64,000 nt of DNA from Clostridiaceae bacterium (lineage in GTDB: Bacteria; Bacillota; Clostridia; DSM-8532), in contig JAAYNA010000149.1 of assembly GCA_012521105.1 (NCBI GenBank), positions 1-64,000 on the forward strand, given 5' to 3'. The first letter of the stretch is position 1. Each line of letters opens with the position of its first letter. This document shows, piece by piece, positions 1 to 10,265 of this stretch. Below the pieces are notes generated by a model. That model worked only from the letters and a program-made list of their open reading frames with translations. It made no database searches and was not told where the DNA came from. Made by a program: the position numbers and the translations under genes.

Positions 1-182
1 GCGTTGTTTCATATATAATGAGGCTAGTAATCCATTTCCTCATAGCACATTTTACTACTTTTTAAAAAAGCCTTTTTTTATATTTGAGCAACTTACCAAG
101 CGCTGACGTACCGTTAATTCGGGACGAGTACCTGTGATACGATGGGTTTACCCGTCAGTTATCATGAAAAGGAGGGAAGAAA
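1..182 (+). other. spacer upstream of rpsG
   Basis: No gene is visible here, and I do not see the end of rpsL, which normally precedes rpsG. The stretch holds an A/T-rich inverted repeat around 61-80 (aaaaaagcc followed by a T run) and ends with the strong Shine-Dalgarno aaaggaggg at 168-176. Confidence 0.5.
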
Positions 183-653
183 GTGCCAAGAAAAGGACAT
201 GTGCCCAAGCGGGATGTATTACCCGATCCAATATATAATGATAAAGTAGTTACTAAACTTATTAATAACGTTATGTTGGATGGCAAAAAAGGAGTTGCAC
301 AAAAAATAGTATATGGTGCGTTTGATATTGTACGGGAAAAGACAGGCAAAGATCCTCTTGAAGTGTTTGAACAGGCCCTCAACAACATAATGCCTGTACT
401 TGAGGTAAAGGCAAGAAGAGTTGGTGGAGCAACCTATCAAGTGCCAATGGAGGTTCGCCCTGAAAGAAGGCAGGCTTTAGGCCTTCGCTGGTTAACAAAC
501 TACGCCCGTCTAAGAGGTGAGCGTACCATGAGTGAAAGGCTTGCTGCGGAAATTTTGGACGCAGTAAACAATACCGGCAATGCAGTTAAGAAAAAAGATG
601 ACACTCACAAAATGGCCGAAGCTAATAAAGCATTTGCACATTACAGGTGGTAA
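183..653 (+). CDS. rpsG: 30S ribosomal protein S7
   Basis: Primary 16S rRNA-binding protein that nucleates assembly of the 30S head. The 156-residue length and the N-terminal run [10 protein letters not shown], plus the conserved GGATYQVP and R-rich RWL segment, are typical of bacterial S7. The start is GTG at 183, seven bases after aaaggaggg. It lies 33 bp upstream of fusA, the usual str-operon order, so it is probably co-transcribed with rpsL upstream of the window. Confidence 0.98.
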   Translation: MPRKGHVPKRDVLPDPIYNDKVVTKLINNVMLDGKKGVAQKIVYGAFDIVREKTGKDPLEVFEQALNNIMPVLEVKARRVGGATYQVPMEVRPERRQALGLRWLTNYARLRGERTMSERLAAEILDAVNNTGNAVKKKDDTHKMAEANKAFAHYRW

Positions 654-686
654 TCTGCATTTTCACATATCGAAAGGAGGACATAA

Positions 687-2768
687 ATGCCCCGGGAATA
701 TAGTCTGGAAAACACAAGAAATATCGGTATAATGGCACATATCGATGCGGGGAAAACAACCACCACAGAAAGAATACTGTTCTATACCGGAAAGGTCCAC
801 AAGCTTGGGGAAACCCATGAGGGTGCTGCAACGATGGACTGGATGGAGCAGGAACAGGAAAGAGGTATTACCATTACATCGGCGGCAACTACCGCTTATT
901 GGAAAGGAAACAGGATAAATATTATAGATACGCCGGGACACGTTGACTTTACAGTTGAGGTAGAACGTTCGCTACGTGTTCTTGACGGATCTGTTACATT
1001 ATTCTGTGCAAAAGGCGGTGTTGAACCTCAGTCTGAGACCGTATGGCGCCAGGCAGATAAATATAGAGTTCCAAGAATAGCCTATGTTAATAAAATGGAC
1101 ATCATGGGAGCTGACTTTTTCAATTGCATTCAGATGATGAAGGACCGTTTAAATGCTAATGCAGTTCCAATTCAGTTACCAATAGGAAAGGAAGATCATT
1201 TCGAAGGGATTATTGACCTTATAGAAATGAAAGCCTATTACTATCATGATGACTTGGGCAAAAATATTGAAGAAGAAGATATTCCGGATAATATGAAGGA
1301 TTTGGTAGAGGAATATCATGTAAAATTACTGGAAGCTGTTGCAGATCATGATGATGAGCTTATGATGAAGTACCTTGAAGGGGAAGAGATTCCGAAGGAG
1401 CAACTGAAAAAAGCCATTCGCAAGGCTACAATTAATGTCGACATCATTCCGGTAACCTGTGGCTCATCATATAAAAACAAGGGAGTACAGAAGCTGTTGG
1501 ACTGCATTGTTGATTATATGCCTTCACCTCTTGATGTTCCGCCGGTTAAAGGCCTGCATCCTGATAATTGGGATGAGCATGAAGAATTGGAGAGGCATTC
1601 GGATGATAATGAACCATTGTCAGCACTGGCGTTTAAAATAATGACCGACCCATATGTTGGTAAGCTGGCGTTTTTCAGGGTTTATTCGGGTACTTTGAAT
1701 TCGGGTTCTTATGTACTGAATTCAACGAAGGGGAAACGCGAGCGAATTGGAAGAATCCTGCTGATGCATGCCAATCACCGAGAAGAAGTTGTAACAGCTT
1801 ATGCCGGGGATATTGCTGCAGCTGTTGGGTTGAAGTTTACAACTACAGGGGATACACTTTGCGATGAAAATCACCCAATAATTCTGGAGTCCATGGAATT
1901 CCCAGAGCCTGTCATTAATGTTGCTATAGAACCAAAAACAAAAGCAGGACAGGAGAAAATGTCGGTTGCGCTCCAGAAGCTTGCAGAAGAAGATCCGACC
2001 TTTAGAGTTTCTACAAATCAGGAAACCGGCCAGACCATTATTGCCGGTATGGGTGAATTGCATCTTGAGATTATAGTTGACCGTCTCCTGCGTGAGTTCA
2101 AGGTAGAGGCAAATGTAGGAAAACCTCAGGTTGCGTATAAAGAAACCATACGTAAGGCAGTTAAGGCTGAAGGAAAATTTGTCAGGCAGTCGGGTGGCCG
2201 TGGTCAGTATGGCCATTGCTGGATTGAGATTGAACCCCTTGAAACAGGCGGTTATGAATTTGAAAACGCCATTGTTGGGGGGGTAATTCCTAAGGAATAT
2301 ATTCCAGCCGTAGATGCAGGTATAAGAGATGCAATGAATACCGGTGTTGTAGCAGGGTACCAGGTGCTTAATGTCAAGGTGAAGCTGTTTGACGGTTCAT
2401 ACCATGAAGTGGATTCGTCTGAAATGGCATTTAAAATTGCGGGCTCAATGGCATTTAAGGAAGCCATGAAAAAGGCTGATCCTGTTCTGTTGGAGCCTGT
2501 TATGAAGGTGGAAGTTACAACCCCGGAAGAATACATGGGTGATATCATTGGCGATTTGAATTCACGCCGTGGGCGTATTGAAGGGATGGAAGCCCGTTCT
2601 GGAGCACAGGTTATTACAGCTTTTGTGCCTTTAAGTGAAATGTTTGGTTATGCAACAGAACTACGGTCCAGGTCCCAGGGAAGGGCAGTTTATTCAATGC
2701 AGTTTGATCATTATTCTGAAGTTCCAAGGAATATTCAGGAGCAGATTGCAGGTGTGAAAAAGCCCTGA
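687..2768 (+). CDS. fusA: translation elongation factor G
   Basis: Ribosomal translocase GTPase acting in the cytoplasm. The 693-residue product carries the P-loop AHIDAGKTT near residues 16-24, the switch sequence [14 protein letters not shown] and NKMD, followed by the EF-G domain II-V order. Length matches the family. The ATG at 687 follows gaaaggagg with normal spacing. It is the second gene of the rpsG-fusA segment; tuf follows 142 bp later with its own promoter. Confidence 0.98.
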   Translation: MPREYSLENTRNIGIMAHIDAGKTTTTERILFYTGKVHKLGETHEGAATMDWMEQEQERGITITSAATTAYWKGNRINIIDTPGHVDFTVEVERSLRVLDGSVTLFCAKGGVEPQSETVWRQADKYRVPRIAYVNKMDIMGADFFNCIQMMKDRLNANAVPIQLPIGKEDHFEGIIDLIEMKAYYYHDDLGKNIEEEDIPDNMKDLVEEYHVKLLEAVADHDDELMMKYLEGEEIPKEQLKKAIRKATINVDIIPVTCGSSYKNKGVQKLLDCIVDYMPSPLDVPPVKGLHPDNWDEHEELERHSDDNEPLSALAFKIMTDPYVGKLAFFRVYSGTLNSGSYVLNSTKGKRERIGRILLMHANHREEVVTAYAGDIAAAVGLKFTTTGDTLCDENHPIILESMEFPEPVINVAIEPKTKAGQEKMSVALQKLAEEDPTFRVSTNQETGQTIIAGMGELHLEIIVDRLLREFKVEANVGKPQVAYKETIRKAVKAEGKFVRQSGGRGQYGHCWIEIEPLETGGYEFENAIVGGVIPKEYIPAVDAGIRDAMNTGVVAGYQVLNVKVKLFDGSYHEVDSSEMAFKIAGSMAFKEAMKKADPVLLEPVMKVEVTTPEEYMGDIIGDLNSRRGRIEGMEARSGAQVITAFVPLSEMFGYATELRSRSQGRAVYSMQFDHYSEVPRNIQEQIAGVKKP

Positions 2769-2790
2769 TAGTATGGAAATACCCAAAATA

Positions 2791-2818
2791 TTGACAGATA
2801 AAACTAAAATGGTATAGT
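2791..2818 (+). promoter_or_regulatory. sigma-A-type promoter of tuf
   Basis: TTGACA at 2791-2796 is a perfect -35. TATAGT at 2813-2818 is a one-mismatch -10 after a 16-bp spacer. It sits in the fusA-tuf spacer and would give tuf an internal promoter with a leader of about 85 nt. Confidence 0.8.
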
Positions 2819-2910
2819 ATATTTTATAAGTTAAAACATTAGTTGAATTTTTAACTAACTAATAATATAATTATCAACAGTTACCGAACTGTGTAAGGAG
2901 GAGAATTTCG

Positions 2911-4116
2911 ATGGCAAAAGCTAAATTCGAAAGAACAAAACCCCATGTTAACATTGGAACTATCGGTCACGTTGACCATGGAAAAACCACTTTAACTGCA
3001 GCAATAACCAAAACTCTGTCATTAGGCGGTACTAACGTAGAAATTAAGTCATACGAACAGATTGACTCTGCTCCCGAAGAGAAGGAAAGAGGAATTACCA
3101 TTAACACCTCTCACGTTGAGTATGAAACCGAAAACCGTCACTATGCTCACGTTGACTGCCCGGGTCACGCCGACTATGTTAAGAACATGATCACCGGTGC
3201 TGCTCAGATGGACGGTGCTATACTGGTTGTATCAGCAGCTGACGGTCCAATGCCTCAGACACGTGAACATATTCTTCTTGCTCATCAGGTTGGTGTTAAC
3301 TATATTGTTGTTTTCCTCAATAAATGCGATCAGGTTGACGATGAAGAACTTATTGAGCTTGTTGAGATGGAATTAAGAGATCTGCTTAGCGAATACGACT
3401 TCCCAGGTGACGAGATTCCTATTATTCGTGGCTCTGCTCTGGAAGCTCTGGAATGTGAATCAAACGATCCAAGTGATCCAAAATATAAACCAATCTTTGA
3501 CCTTATGGCAGCTGTAGATGAATATATCCCAACTCCCGAACGTCAGACAGATCTTCCATTCCTGATGTCAGTTGAAGACGTATTCACAATTACCGGTCGT
3601 GGAACAGTTGCTACCGGTAGAGTTGAAAGAGGAACTCTGAAGGTTGGAGAAGAAGTTGAAATCGTTGGTTTAACCAGCGAGAAGAGAAAAACAACAGTTA
3701 CCGGTGTTGAAATGTTCAGAAAAACTCTTGATCAGGCTCAGGCCGGTGACAATATCGGTGCTCTGTTAAGAGGCGTTCAGAGAGACGAAATTGAAAGAGG
3801 ACAGGTTCTGGCTAAACCCGGTTCCATTACTCCATATACCGATTTTACTGCAGAAGTATACGTTTTAACCAAGGAAGAAGGAGGAAGACATACTCCGTTC
3901 TTTAATGGTTACAGACCTCAGTTCTTCTTCAGAACAACTGACGTTACAGGTACTATAGCTCTTCCCGATGGTGTAGAAATGGTTATGCCTGGTGACAACA
4001 TCACTATGACAATTAACCTTATTTCACCCATCGCTATGGAAAGAGGACAGACTTTCTCCATCCGTGAAGGTGGAAGAACAGTTGCCTCGGGACGTGTTGC
4101 AGACGTTATTAAATAA
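2911..4116 (+). CDS. tuf: translation elongation factor Tu
   Basis: GTPase delivering aminoacyl-tRNA to the ribosomal A site. The 401-residue protein shows GHVDHGKTT near residue 19, [15 protein letters not shown] and NKCD, then the two beta-barrel domains. Length is normal. The ATG follows aaggaggag. Promoter and terminator on either side suggest it can be made as a monocistronic message as well as by read-through from fusA. Codon choice differs from neighbours (many GTT, GCT, GAC), as expected for a very highly expressed gene. Confidence 0.99.
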   Translation: MAKAKFERTKPHVNIGTIGHVDHGKTTLTAAITKTLSLGGTNVEIKSYEQIDSAPEEKERGITINTSHVEYETENRHYAHVDCPGHADYVKNMITGAAQMDGAILVVSAADGPMPQTREHILLAHQVGVNYIVVFLNKCDQVDDEELIELVEMELRDLLSEYDFPGDEIPIIRGSALEALECESNDPSDPKYKPIFDLMAAVDEYIPTPERQTDLPFLMSVEDVFTITGRGTVATGRVERGTLKVGEEVEIVGLTSEKRKTTVTGVEMFRKTLDQAQAGDNIGALLRGVQRDEIERGQVLAKPGSITPYTDFTAEVYVLTKEEGGRHTPFFNGYRPQFFFRTTDVTGTIALPDGVEMVMPGDNITMTINLISPIAMERGQTFSIREGGRTVASGRVADVIK

Positions 4117-4520
4117 TAGCTTTTAGATTCTGAATATAAAATAAAGGCTGTCTCAAAATCAGTTATCCTTGATTGAGACAGCCTTTTTTATGGTATATTA
4201 TCTTCAGGCGGTATTAATTTAAAATGCACATAAGAGTATTATTGTCCTATAACCTGTTAGCCTGCCCAGAATAAAACATTGAAATTGGTCTGGTAAGACG
4301 CTATAATATAGTAGCCTTGTATTATGATTTTAAGAATACTGACGTTCAAATCCATATTAAATCTGAAATTAAAGTACATAATAACTATGCTTTAATTAGT
4401 CCAATGGTATACAAATGCATACTTAAAAGCTATTATGAGCTAGTTATTTATTAACCAAATTCAAATTTGGGACAACCTCATATTTACGATATGGAGCACT
4501 ATTGAAAGGATTTGATACTG
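4117..4520. other. non-coding spacer between tuf and lon
   Basis: About 400 bp without a supported gene. Apart from the tuf terminator it is A/T-rich. The segment 4145-4478 is bounded by related inverted sequences, aggctgtctcaaa on the left and tttgggacaacct on the right, resembling terminal inverted repeats of a decayed insertion element. A small dyad (ccaaattcaaatttgg) lies near the right end. No clear heat-shock operator (CIRCE or CtsR type) was seen before lon. Confidence 0.45.
4143..4189 (+). terminator. rho-independent terminator of tuf
   Basis: AAAGGCTGTCTCAA pairs with TTGAGACAGCCTTT across a short loop and is followed by a T run. It closes the str operon. Confidence 0.85.
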
Positions 4521-6956
4521 ATGACACAGGATAAAAAAAGGCAAAATATAATGACAATTCCACTTCTGCCACTTAGGGGAATTGTTGTTTTTCCGCATAT
4601 GATTCTTCATTTCGATGTTGGCCGTACAAGATCAATAAAGGCACTCGAAGAGGCAATGGTTAAGGATCAGAGAATATTTCTTGCAGCCCAGAAAGATCCT
4701 GCGCTGGATGAACCGGGAGAAAAGGATATATATGCGGTAGGGACTATTTCTAAAATCAAGCAGTTGTTAAGACTCCCCGGAGACACTATTCGTGTGCTTG
4801 TAGAAGGATTGGAACGGGCAAAGATCATCGAATATGTTTCGGAAGATCCCTTTTATGAAGTGAATGTACGGGAACATCCAAACCCAAAAACCCAAATAAA
4901 AGATTCGGAAACCGAAGCCTTGGTGAGACAGGTTGTAAGCTATTTTGAAAAATATGCAAAACTGACCAACCGCATTTCTCCTGATACAACATTTACATTA
5001 TCAACTATGGAAGACTATGCAAGGCTTTCGGATGTAATTGCTGCAAATATGGTTATTAAACTGGAAGATAAGCAGCGTATTTTAAATGAGAGATCACCTA
5101 AGAAGCGAATGGAAAAGCTTCTTAGAATCCTGGTTAACGAAATAGAAATACTTGAAGTTGAAAAGAATATTAACAGGAAGGTTCGCCAGCAAATTGACAA
5201 AAGCCAAAGAGAATATTATCTCAGGGAACAGCTTAAAGCAATACAGAACGAGCTTGGGGAAGGAGCCCAGCAAAGCGATGAAATAGAAGAATACCGCGAA
5301 AAAATAATGAAGCTGGGATTACCGCAGGAAGCTGAAAACAAGGCTTTAAAAGAATTGGACAGGCTTTCAAAAATGCATTCTTCATCAGCCGAAAGCGGTG
5401 TTATCAGAACATACCTTGATTGGATTGTTGAACTGCCCTGGAATGAAAAAACCGAGGAGAACTTAAATCTCAGCGATGCTGAAAAAATCCTGGACCAGGA
5501 TCACTACGGGCTTACCAAAGTAAAGGAACGAATGGTGGAATACCTTGCAATAAGAAAATTAAAAAACAGTCTGAAGGGTCCGATAATATGTCTTGCAGGC
5601 CCGCCCGGTGTTGGAAAGACATCCATAGTGCGGTCTATTGCAAAGGCATTGAACAGGAATTATGTGCGCATGTCTCTTGGTGGTGTAAGAGATGAAGCTG
5701 AAATCAGGGGGCACAGACGAACCTATGTTGGTGCTATGCCCGGAAGAATAATAAAGGCAATAAGGCAGGCAGGTTCAAAAAACCCTCTTATACTGCTTGA
5801 TGAAATAGACAAAATGTCGAATGATTTTCGGGGCGATCCTGCATCAGCATTGCTTGAAGTTTTAGATGCTGAGCAGAACAGGGAGTTCCATGATCACTAT
5901 CTGGACATGCCCTTTGATCTTTCGGACGTTATGTTTATTACTACTGCGAATTATAAAGACGCAATACCCCGCCCATTATTAGACAGAATGGAAGTAATAG
6001 ATATATCCGGCTATGTTGAAGAAGAGAAAGTTCAGATAGCTAAAAGGCATTTAATATCCAAACAGGTTAAAAATCATGGCCTTAAACCTTCTGAAATACG
6101 TTTTGATGAAAATGCTGTCAGGGATATCATTAACTACTATACTCGTGAGGCAGGGGTAAGAAACCTTGAAAGACAGATATCAACAGTATGCCGTAAAGTT
6201 GCCAGGTTAATAGTATCGGGTGAGAAAAAATCAGTACGTATAACAGCAAAGAACTTGGATAAATACCTTGGGCGTAAAATATTCCTGTACGATAAGGCCA
6301 ATGAAAAGGACGAAGTTGGAATTGCACGTGGTCTTGCCTGGACACCCGTTGGTGGGGACACCCTGTGCATTGAAGTTAATCTTATGCCCGGGGATGGCGC
6401 ATTAGAGCTAACAGGTCAACTGGGAGATGTTATGAAGGAATCGGCCAGGATTGCCAGAAGTTATGTTCGTTCCATTGCTGAAATGATAGGCATTGAAAAG
6501 GACTTCCATAAGAAGTATGATATGCATATTCATGTTCCGGAGGGAGCTATACCTAAAGATGGGCCATCTGCAGGGATTACTCTGGCTACTGCAATGATTT
6601 CTGCTTTAACTAACATTCCGGTAAAAAGGAATGTTGCAATGACAGGTGAAATCACTTTAAGAGGAAAGGTATTGCCGATAGGGGGTATGAAAGAAAAAGT
6701 TCTTGCAGCCCATAGAGCAGGAATAGATACTATTTTATATCCTGAAGAGAATGAAAAAGATATTGAGGAAATACCTAAGAATGTTATTGATAAATTAAAT
6801 TTAATATCTGTTTCATCTATGGATCAGGTGTTAAAAAATGCATTAATCCGTTTCCCTCTTTCAGAGAATAGTAATAAAACAGAAGAAGGGAAAAAGGATG
6901 TGCATTTGGAAGTACAAAAGGCCAAAGATGAGGCAGCAGTTGGAGTAGAACATTAA
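4521..6956 (+). CDS. lon: ATP-dependent protease La (Lon)
   Basis: Cytoplasmic AAA+ serine protease degrading damaged and regulatory proteins. About 811 residues, normal for LonA: N-terminal substrate-binding domain (about 10-200), coiled linker, Walker A GPPGVGKT at about 360-367, Walker B LLDEIDK, and the proteolytic Ser-Lys dyad with Ser about 683 in PKDGPSAG and Lys about 726. The track begins at a TTG at 4512, but gaaagga ends at 4510, leaving only one base; ATG 4521 has proper spacing. It stands alone between tuf and an unrelated amidohydrolase. Confidence 0.97.
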   Translation: MTQDKKRQNIMTIPLLPLRGIVVFPHMILHFDVGRTRSIKALEEAMVKDQRIFLAAQKDPALDEPGEKDIYAVGTISKIKQLLRLPGDTIRVLVEGLERAKIIEYVSEDPFYEVNVREHPNPKTQIKDSETEALVRQVVSYFEKYAKLTNRISPDTTFTLSTMEDYARLSDVIAANMVIKLEDKQRILNERSPKKRMEKLLRILVNEIEILEVEKNINRKVRQQIDKSQREYYLREQLKAIQNELGEGAQQSDEIEEYREKIMKLGLPQEAENKALKELDRLSKMHSSSAESGVIRTYLDWIVELPWNEKTEENLNLSDAEKILDQDHYGLTKVKERMVEYLAIRKLKNSLKGPIICLAGPPGVGKTSIVRSIAKALNRNYVRMSLGGVRDEAEIRGHRRTYVGAMPGRIIKAIRQAGSKNPLILLDEIDKMSNDFRGDPASALLEVLDAEQNREFHDHYLDMPFDLSDVMFITTANYKDAIPRPLLDRMEVIDISGYVEEEKVQIAKRHLISKQVKNHGLKPSEIRFDENAVRDIINYYTREAGVRNLERQISTVCRKVARLIVSGEKKSVRITAKNLDKYLGRKIFLYDKANEKDEVGIARGLAWTPVGGDTLCIEVNLMPGDGALELTGQLGDVMKESARIARSYVRSIAEMIGIEKDFHKKYDMHIHVPEGAIPKDGPSAGITLATAMISALTNIPVKRNVAMTGEITLRGKVLPIGGMKEKVLAAHRAGIDTILYPEENEKDIEEIPKNVIDKLNLISVSSMDQVLKNALIRFPLSENSNKTEEGKKDVHLEVQKAKDEAAVGVEH

Positions 6957-7303
6957 GTAACCAGGGGGACGGTTCTTCAGGTTTTGTAATTTTCTTTTTC
7001 TCAAAAGGGGAAGCAGGGGCGGTTTAGTAACCAAACTATTGTGCGATGCCCGAAATAAACGCTTTGTTTGCAAAAGCTGTATGGTTTAGCACGGCAAGCC
7101 GACGCTTGCAAAAATGCATAAGGAAATATGATGCTTGAGGCATTTTTGCAGTCAGCTTGCTTTTCTTTGTTTGTTGTTACATATCTCTCTTTCACTATGT
7201 CGGTCTTGTTTGTTATGCCTTTTTTATAGCCAAATAGAAAAACCTTGAAGATTCTTTTTACTATTTCTGACTTTAATTAGCCGGTCCAAGATTTGTTCGG
7301 CTG

Positions 7304-7344
7304 AAAATTTCCCTGCATTGCACAATATTCGCATAGTCTTTTTT
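7304..7344 (+). repeat. dispersed intergenic repeat, copy A
   Basis: AAATTT..CTGCATTGCACAATAT then C.CA.AG.CTTTT. It matches the copy at 57404-57443 over about 37 bp with only scattered differences, mostly transitions. Related shorter pieces occur at 50336-50360 and in the hairpin at 53400-53442. Function unknown. Confidence 0.6.
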
Positions 7345-7381
7345 CTGCAATACATTGGCCTGTCATTATGTTCAAATATAT

Positions 7382-7410
7382 TTGTTAAGCGTCATAGGCT
7401 GTGTTATAAT
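7382..7410 (+). promoter_or_regulatory. sigma-A-type promoter of the amidohydrolase gene
   Basis: TTGTTA at 7382-7387, a 17-bp spacer, and a perfect TATAAT at 7405-7410. The predicted start site is about 65 bp before the coding start. Confidence 0.7.
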
Positions 7411-7481
7411 GGGATTGATTTTTTGAAGAAGGATTTACCTTTTGAAACGTATCAACATGGTATTCATAAATGGAGGACTAT

Positions 7482-8669
7482 ATGCTTATTATTAATGGAA
7501 GAATTTATACAATGGCTGAAGATAGATATGCGCAAAATGGAACACTTAAGTATGAAAACGGATATATCTTAGTAAGAGACGGAAAAATAGCAGCCATAGG
7601 GCCAATGGATGAATGCCCTGAAGACAGCAAAATAATCGATGCGAAAGGAAGATTCATCTTGCCGGGTCTTGTAGACTCACATACCCACGTGGGTATGATG
7701 GAAGATTCGGTTGGATTTGAGGGCGATGATGTTAATGAGATGACCGATCCGGTTACGCCTCATTTACGCGGCATAGATGGTATATACCATGCGGATCGTT
7801 CTTTTGAAGAAGCCAGACAATGGGGAATAACAACTGTTTTAAGTGGCCCTGGAAGTGGTAATGTAATATGTGGGCAGTTTGCTGCATTAAAAACCTATGG
7901 CCGTTCGGTTGATGAGATGGTTCTTAAAGAGCTCTGCGCTCTTAAAATTGCGTTCGGTGAGAACCCAAAAACAGTATATCATGAGAAAAACCATACTCCC
8001 AGCACAAGAATGGCGACAGCAGCTATTATAAGGGAACAGTTTTATAAAGCAAAAGAATATATGGAGGAATGGGAAGAATACAGGAAAGACAGAGAAAATA
8101 ATGATAAACCAGAGTTTGATATGCGTCTTGAATCTCTTGTTCCTGCCTTAAAAGGTGATTTGATTGTAAAAATCCATGCCCACAGAGCTGATGATATTCT
8201 CACGGCTATTCGTATTGCAAGGGAATTTAATTTAAAAATAACAATCGATCACTGTACCGAAGGGCATTTGATTGCTGATATACTGAAAGAAAATGATATT
8301 AAAATAATATTGGGTCCGATGCTAACCGATCGGTCAAAAATCGAGCTTAGAAATCAGACTCTGGCTGCCCCCGGAATTCTTGCAAAATCAGGAATACCCG
8401 TTGCTATAATGACGGATCATCCATGTGTTCCCGTGCAGCACCTGCTTTTATGCGCGGCAATTGCAGTCAGGGAAGGAATGCCTGAAGAAGATGCGCTTAA
8501 AGCTGTAACTATTAACGCAGCAAGGGCGGCAGGAATTGATGACCGGGTTGGTAGTCTTGAAGCTGGAAAGGATGCCGATATTGTAATTTTCAATGGATAC
8601 CCCTTTGACTATAAAACAAAAGTGGATTTAACAATAATAAACGGAAAAGTTGTTTATACCCGAGAGTAA
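7482..8669 (+). CDS. metal-dependent amidohydrolase
   Basis: Cytoplasmic TIM-barrel hydrolase, about 395 residues, of the imidazolonepropionase-like amidohydrolase group. The metal-binding HxH lies in VDSHTHVG near residue 66; later metal-ligand candidates are IHAH, DHC and the TDHPC aspartate. The C-terminus closes the small beta-sandwich domain (DADIVIFNG, INGKVVYTRE). The track start at 7470 overlaps the Shine-Dalgarno ggagg at 7472-7476, so ATG 7482 is preferred. Substrate cannot be deduced. It has its own promoter and appears monocistronic. Confidence 0.85.
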   Translation: MLIINGRIYTMAEDRYAQNGTLKYENGYILVRDGKIAAIGPMDECPEDSKIIDAKGRFILPGLVDSHTHVGMMEDSVGFEGDDVNEMTDPVTPHLRGIDGIYHADRSFEEARQWGITTVLSGPGSGNVICGQFAALKTYGRSVDEMVLKELCALKIAFGENPKTVYHEKNHTPSTRMATAAIIREQFYKAKEYMEEWEEYRKDRENNDKPEFDMRLESLVPALKGDLIVKIHAHRADDILTAIRIAREFNLKITIDHCTEGHLIADILKENDIKIILGPMLTDRSKIELRNQTLAAPGILAKSGIPVAIMTDHPCVPVQHLLLCAAIAVREGMPEEDALKAVTINAARAAGIDDRVGSLEAGKDADIVIFNGYPFDYKTKVDLTIINGKVVYTRE

Positions 8670-8743
8670 AACAGCCGCGCCCTGAAATAACACTGGCTTA
8701 ATAGTTTTAAAAATTTAATTAAACAGTGTGAGAATAGGAAATA

Positions 8744-9403
8744 GTGGTAAAGGATATGCTAATGAGGCTTTTAGATGCAATCACCAGGCTTTATAAGAAA
8801 ACAGTTGATAATGCCTTTATTGAATTAAACAAAAGTGCAAAGCCGGGCGGTATTGTATTTGTCGGGGACTCTATTACCGATTTTTTCAGGTTGAACGAGT
8901 TCTTTCACGGTGTTTACATTATAAACCGCGGTATCGGAGGGGACACAACCGATGGCGTACTTAAGCGGCTTTCTGAAAGTGTTTTTGATTTATCGCCGTC
9001 GAAAGTGTTTATACTGATAGGTACCAATGACATTGGTGAGAATAAGAGTTATGACCATATTATTGGCAATATAGCACTGATAATAGATAAAATTCAGAAT
9101 AAATGCCCCGAAGCAAAAATTTATCTTCAGTCAATTTATCCCGTGTCAAAAGCAAAGGATAAGAAAATTAAAAAATTCATTGTCGGGAAAAGAAGTAACG
9201 AAAAAATACGCCGTGTAAACGAAGGTTTAAAAAGGATTGCAAAGGAAAAAGATGTTGAATATATTGATGTTTATAGCCATTTAACAGACGAAGATGGTAA
9301 TCTGAAACTTGAATATACAATTGAAGGGCTTCATCTGACAGTTGAAGGCTACAGGGCCTGTGCCAATGTTTTAAGGCCTTATGTTTCTGAAAATCTGCCT
9401 TAA
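8744..9403 (+). CDS. SGNH/GDSL-family hydrolase
   Basis: Serine esterase or acyl-hydrolase of the SGNH superfamily, 219 residues. Block I is FVGDSITD with the nucleophile Ser, block II RGIGGDTTDG, block III GTNDIGE, and block V a C-terminal GLHLT with the catalytic His. No signal peptide is visible, so it is probably cytoplasmic. GTG 8744 (after aggaaa) is used; ATG 8762 is a possible alternative. Substrate unknown; such enzymes often deacetylate sugars or cleave lipids, which would suit the sugar-utilisation context. Confidence 0.85.
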   Translation: MVKDMLMRLLDAITRLYKKTVDNAFIELNKSAKPGGIVFVGDSITDFFRLNEFFHGVYIINRGIGGDTTDGVLKRLSESVFDLSPSKVFILIGTNDIGENKSYDHIIGNIALIIDKIQNKCPEAKIYLQSIYPVSKAKDKKIKKFIVGKRSNEKIRRVNEGLKRIAKEKDVEYIDVYSHLTDEDGNLKLEYTIEGLHLTVEGYRACANVLRPYVSENLP

Positions 9404-9485
9404 ATATTTTTGAGCTTCGTTATATAATTATTTACAAAAGAATAACCAAATAAATTTCTAATTATTGATTAAGGAGGTTTTTGTT

Positions 9486-10082
9486 ATGAAATCATTGAAA
9501 GGAACAAGAACAGCAGAAAATTTACTTAAAGCTTTTGCAGGAGAAAGTCAGGCCAGAAACAGGTACACATTCTATGCTTCTGTGGCTGACAAAGAAGGTT
9601 ATAAGCAGATAAGAAATATTTTCCTTGAAACAGCAGATCATGAAAAAGAGCATGGAAAAAGGTTTTATAAGCATTTGCTTGCTGGTCTTGGAGATGAACT
9701 TCCGGCTACAGTTACGATTAAAGAAGCAGATTATCCGGTTGCCCAGGGTAATACTTTGGATAACTTAAAAGCTGCAGCTGCAGGCGAACATGAAGAATGG
9801 CACGATATGTATCCGCTTTTTGCCGACATAGCTGAAGAAGAAGGTTTCCCCGAAATTGCTCATACATTCAGAATGGTTTGTGTATCCGAGCAAATGCACG
9901 AAGCAAGATATAAGAAGCTTGCTGAAAATATTGAAAACGGAAAAGTATTCAAAAGAGACGAAAAAGTTACATGGAAATGCGGCAACTGCGGTTATATTCA
10001 TGAAGGAGTTGAAGCTCCCGAAAAATGCCCGGCATGTGCTCATGCAAAAGCACATTTTGAACTGTTTGTAGAGGCATATTAA
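9486..10082 (+). CDS. rbr: rubrerythrin
   Basis: Non-heme diiron peroxide reductase protecting anaerobes from oxidative stress. 198 residues: an N-terminal ferritin-like four-helix domain with diiron ligand motifs (AGESQARNRY, ETADHEKEH, and a second EXXH in SEQMHEARY) and a C-terminal rubredoxin-like iron site, CGNCGY plus CPACA. The track starts at TTG 9465, but aaggagg at 9471-9477 points to ATG 9486. Followed directly by a terminator, so it is probably monocistronic. Only partial PerR-box-like sequence was seen upstream. Confidence 0.96.
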   Translation: MKSLKGTRTAENLLKAFAGESQARNRYTFYASVADKEGYKQIRNIFLETADHEKEHGKRFYKHLLAGLGDELPATVTIKEADYPVAQGNTLDNLKAAAAGEHEEWHDMYPLFADIAEEEGFPEIAHTFRMVCVSEQMHEARYKKLAENIENGKVFKRDEKVTWKCGNCGYIHEGVEAPEKCPACAHAKAHFELFVEAY

Positions 10083-10129
10083 GCTTTAAAGTTTCTGCTT
10101 TTAATTGCAAATTAACTTTAAACATGCTG

Positions 10130-10158
10130 AAAAGGGGTATATTATGTACCCCTTTTTT
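10130..10158 (+). terminator. terminator of rubrerythrin gene
   Basis: AAAAGGGGTA pairs with TACCCCTTTT over a short A/T loop, followed by a T run. Confidence 0.88.
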
Positions 10159-10190
10159 AAAACTCTGATTTAAACAATACAGATAAATTC

Positions 10191-10218
10191 TTGATATTCC
10201 TATCAATTGAGGTATAAT
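10191..10218 (+). promoter_or_regulatory. sigma-A-type promoter of the orphan binding-protein gene
   Basis: TTGATA at 10191-10196 and a perfect TATAAT at 10213-10218 with 16-bp spacing, about 48 bp before the ATG. Confidence 0.75.
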
Positions 10219-10265
10219 AAAATTATTAAGATAAATAATGGTAATTTAGGTATTAGGAGCAATCC

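Larger units (their letters stand above)
6957..7481. other. 525-bp intergenic region with repeats and a promoter
   Basis: No supported gene; track ORFs here look like chance frames. Contents: a ccagggggacggttc motif just after lon that resembles REP-like palindrome units seen in Firmicutes; a perfect 11-bp inverted repeat tgcaaaaatgc / gcatttttgca at 7107-7117 and 7140-7150; a dispersed repeat copy at 7304-7344; and the promoter of the next gene. Confidence 0.5.

Noticed and set aside
1722-2216. 164-aa minus-strand ORF inside fusA
   Set aside because: Fully antisense to a certain gene, Cys/Phe/Asn-rich composition of a shadow frame, no ribosome site.
4190-4520. CIRCE or CtsR heat-shock operator before lon
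   Set aside because: Neither TTAGCACTC-N9-GAGTGCTAA nor a GGTCAAA direct repeat was found.
7001-7195. 64-aa and 70-aa minus-strand ORFs after lon
   Set aside because: No ribosome site, no recognisable motifs; explained by the inverted repeats in this spacer.
9404-9485. PerR box upstream of rubrerythrin
   Set aside because: Only partial matches to the TTATAATNATTATAA pattern, within generally A/T-rich sequence.
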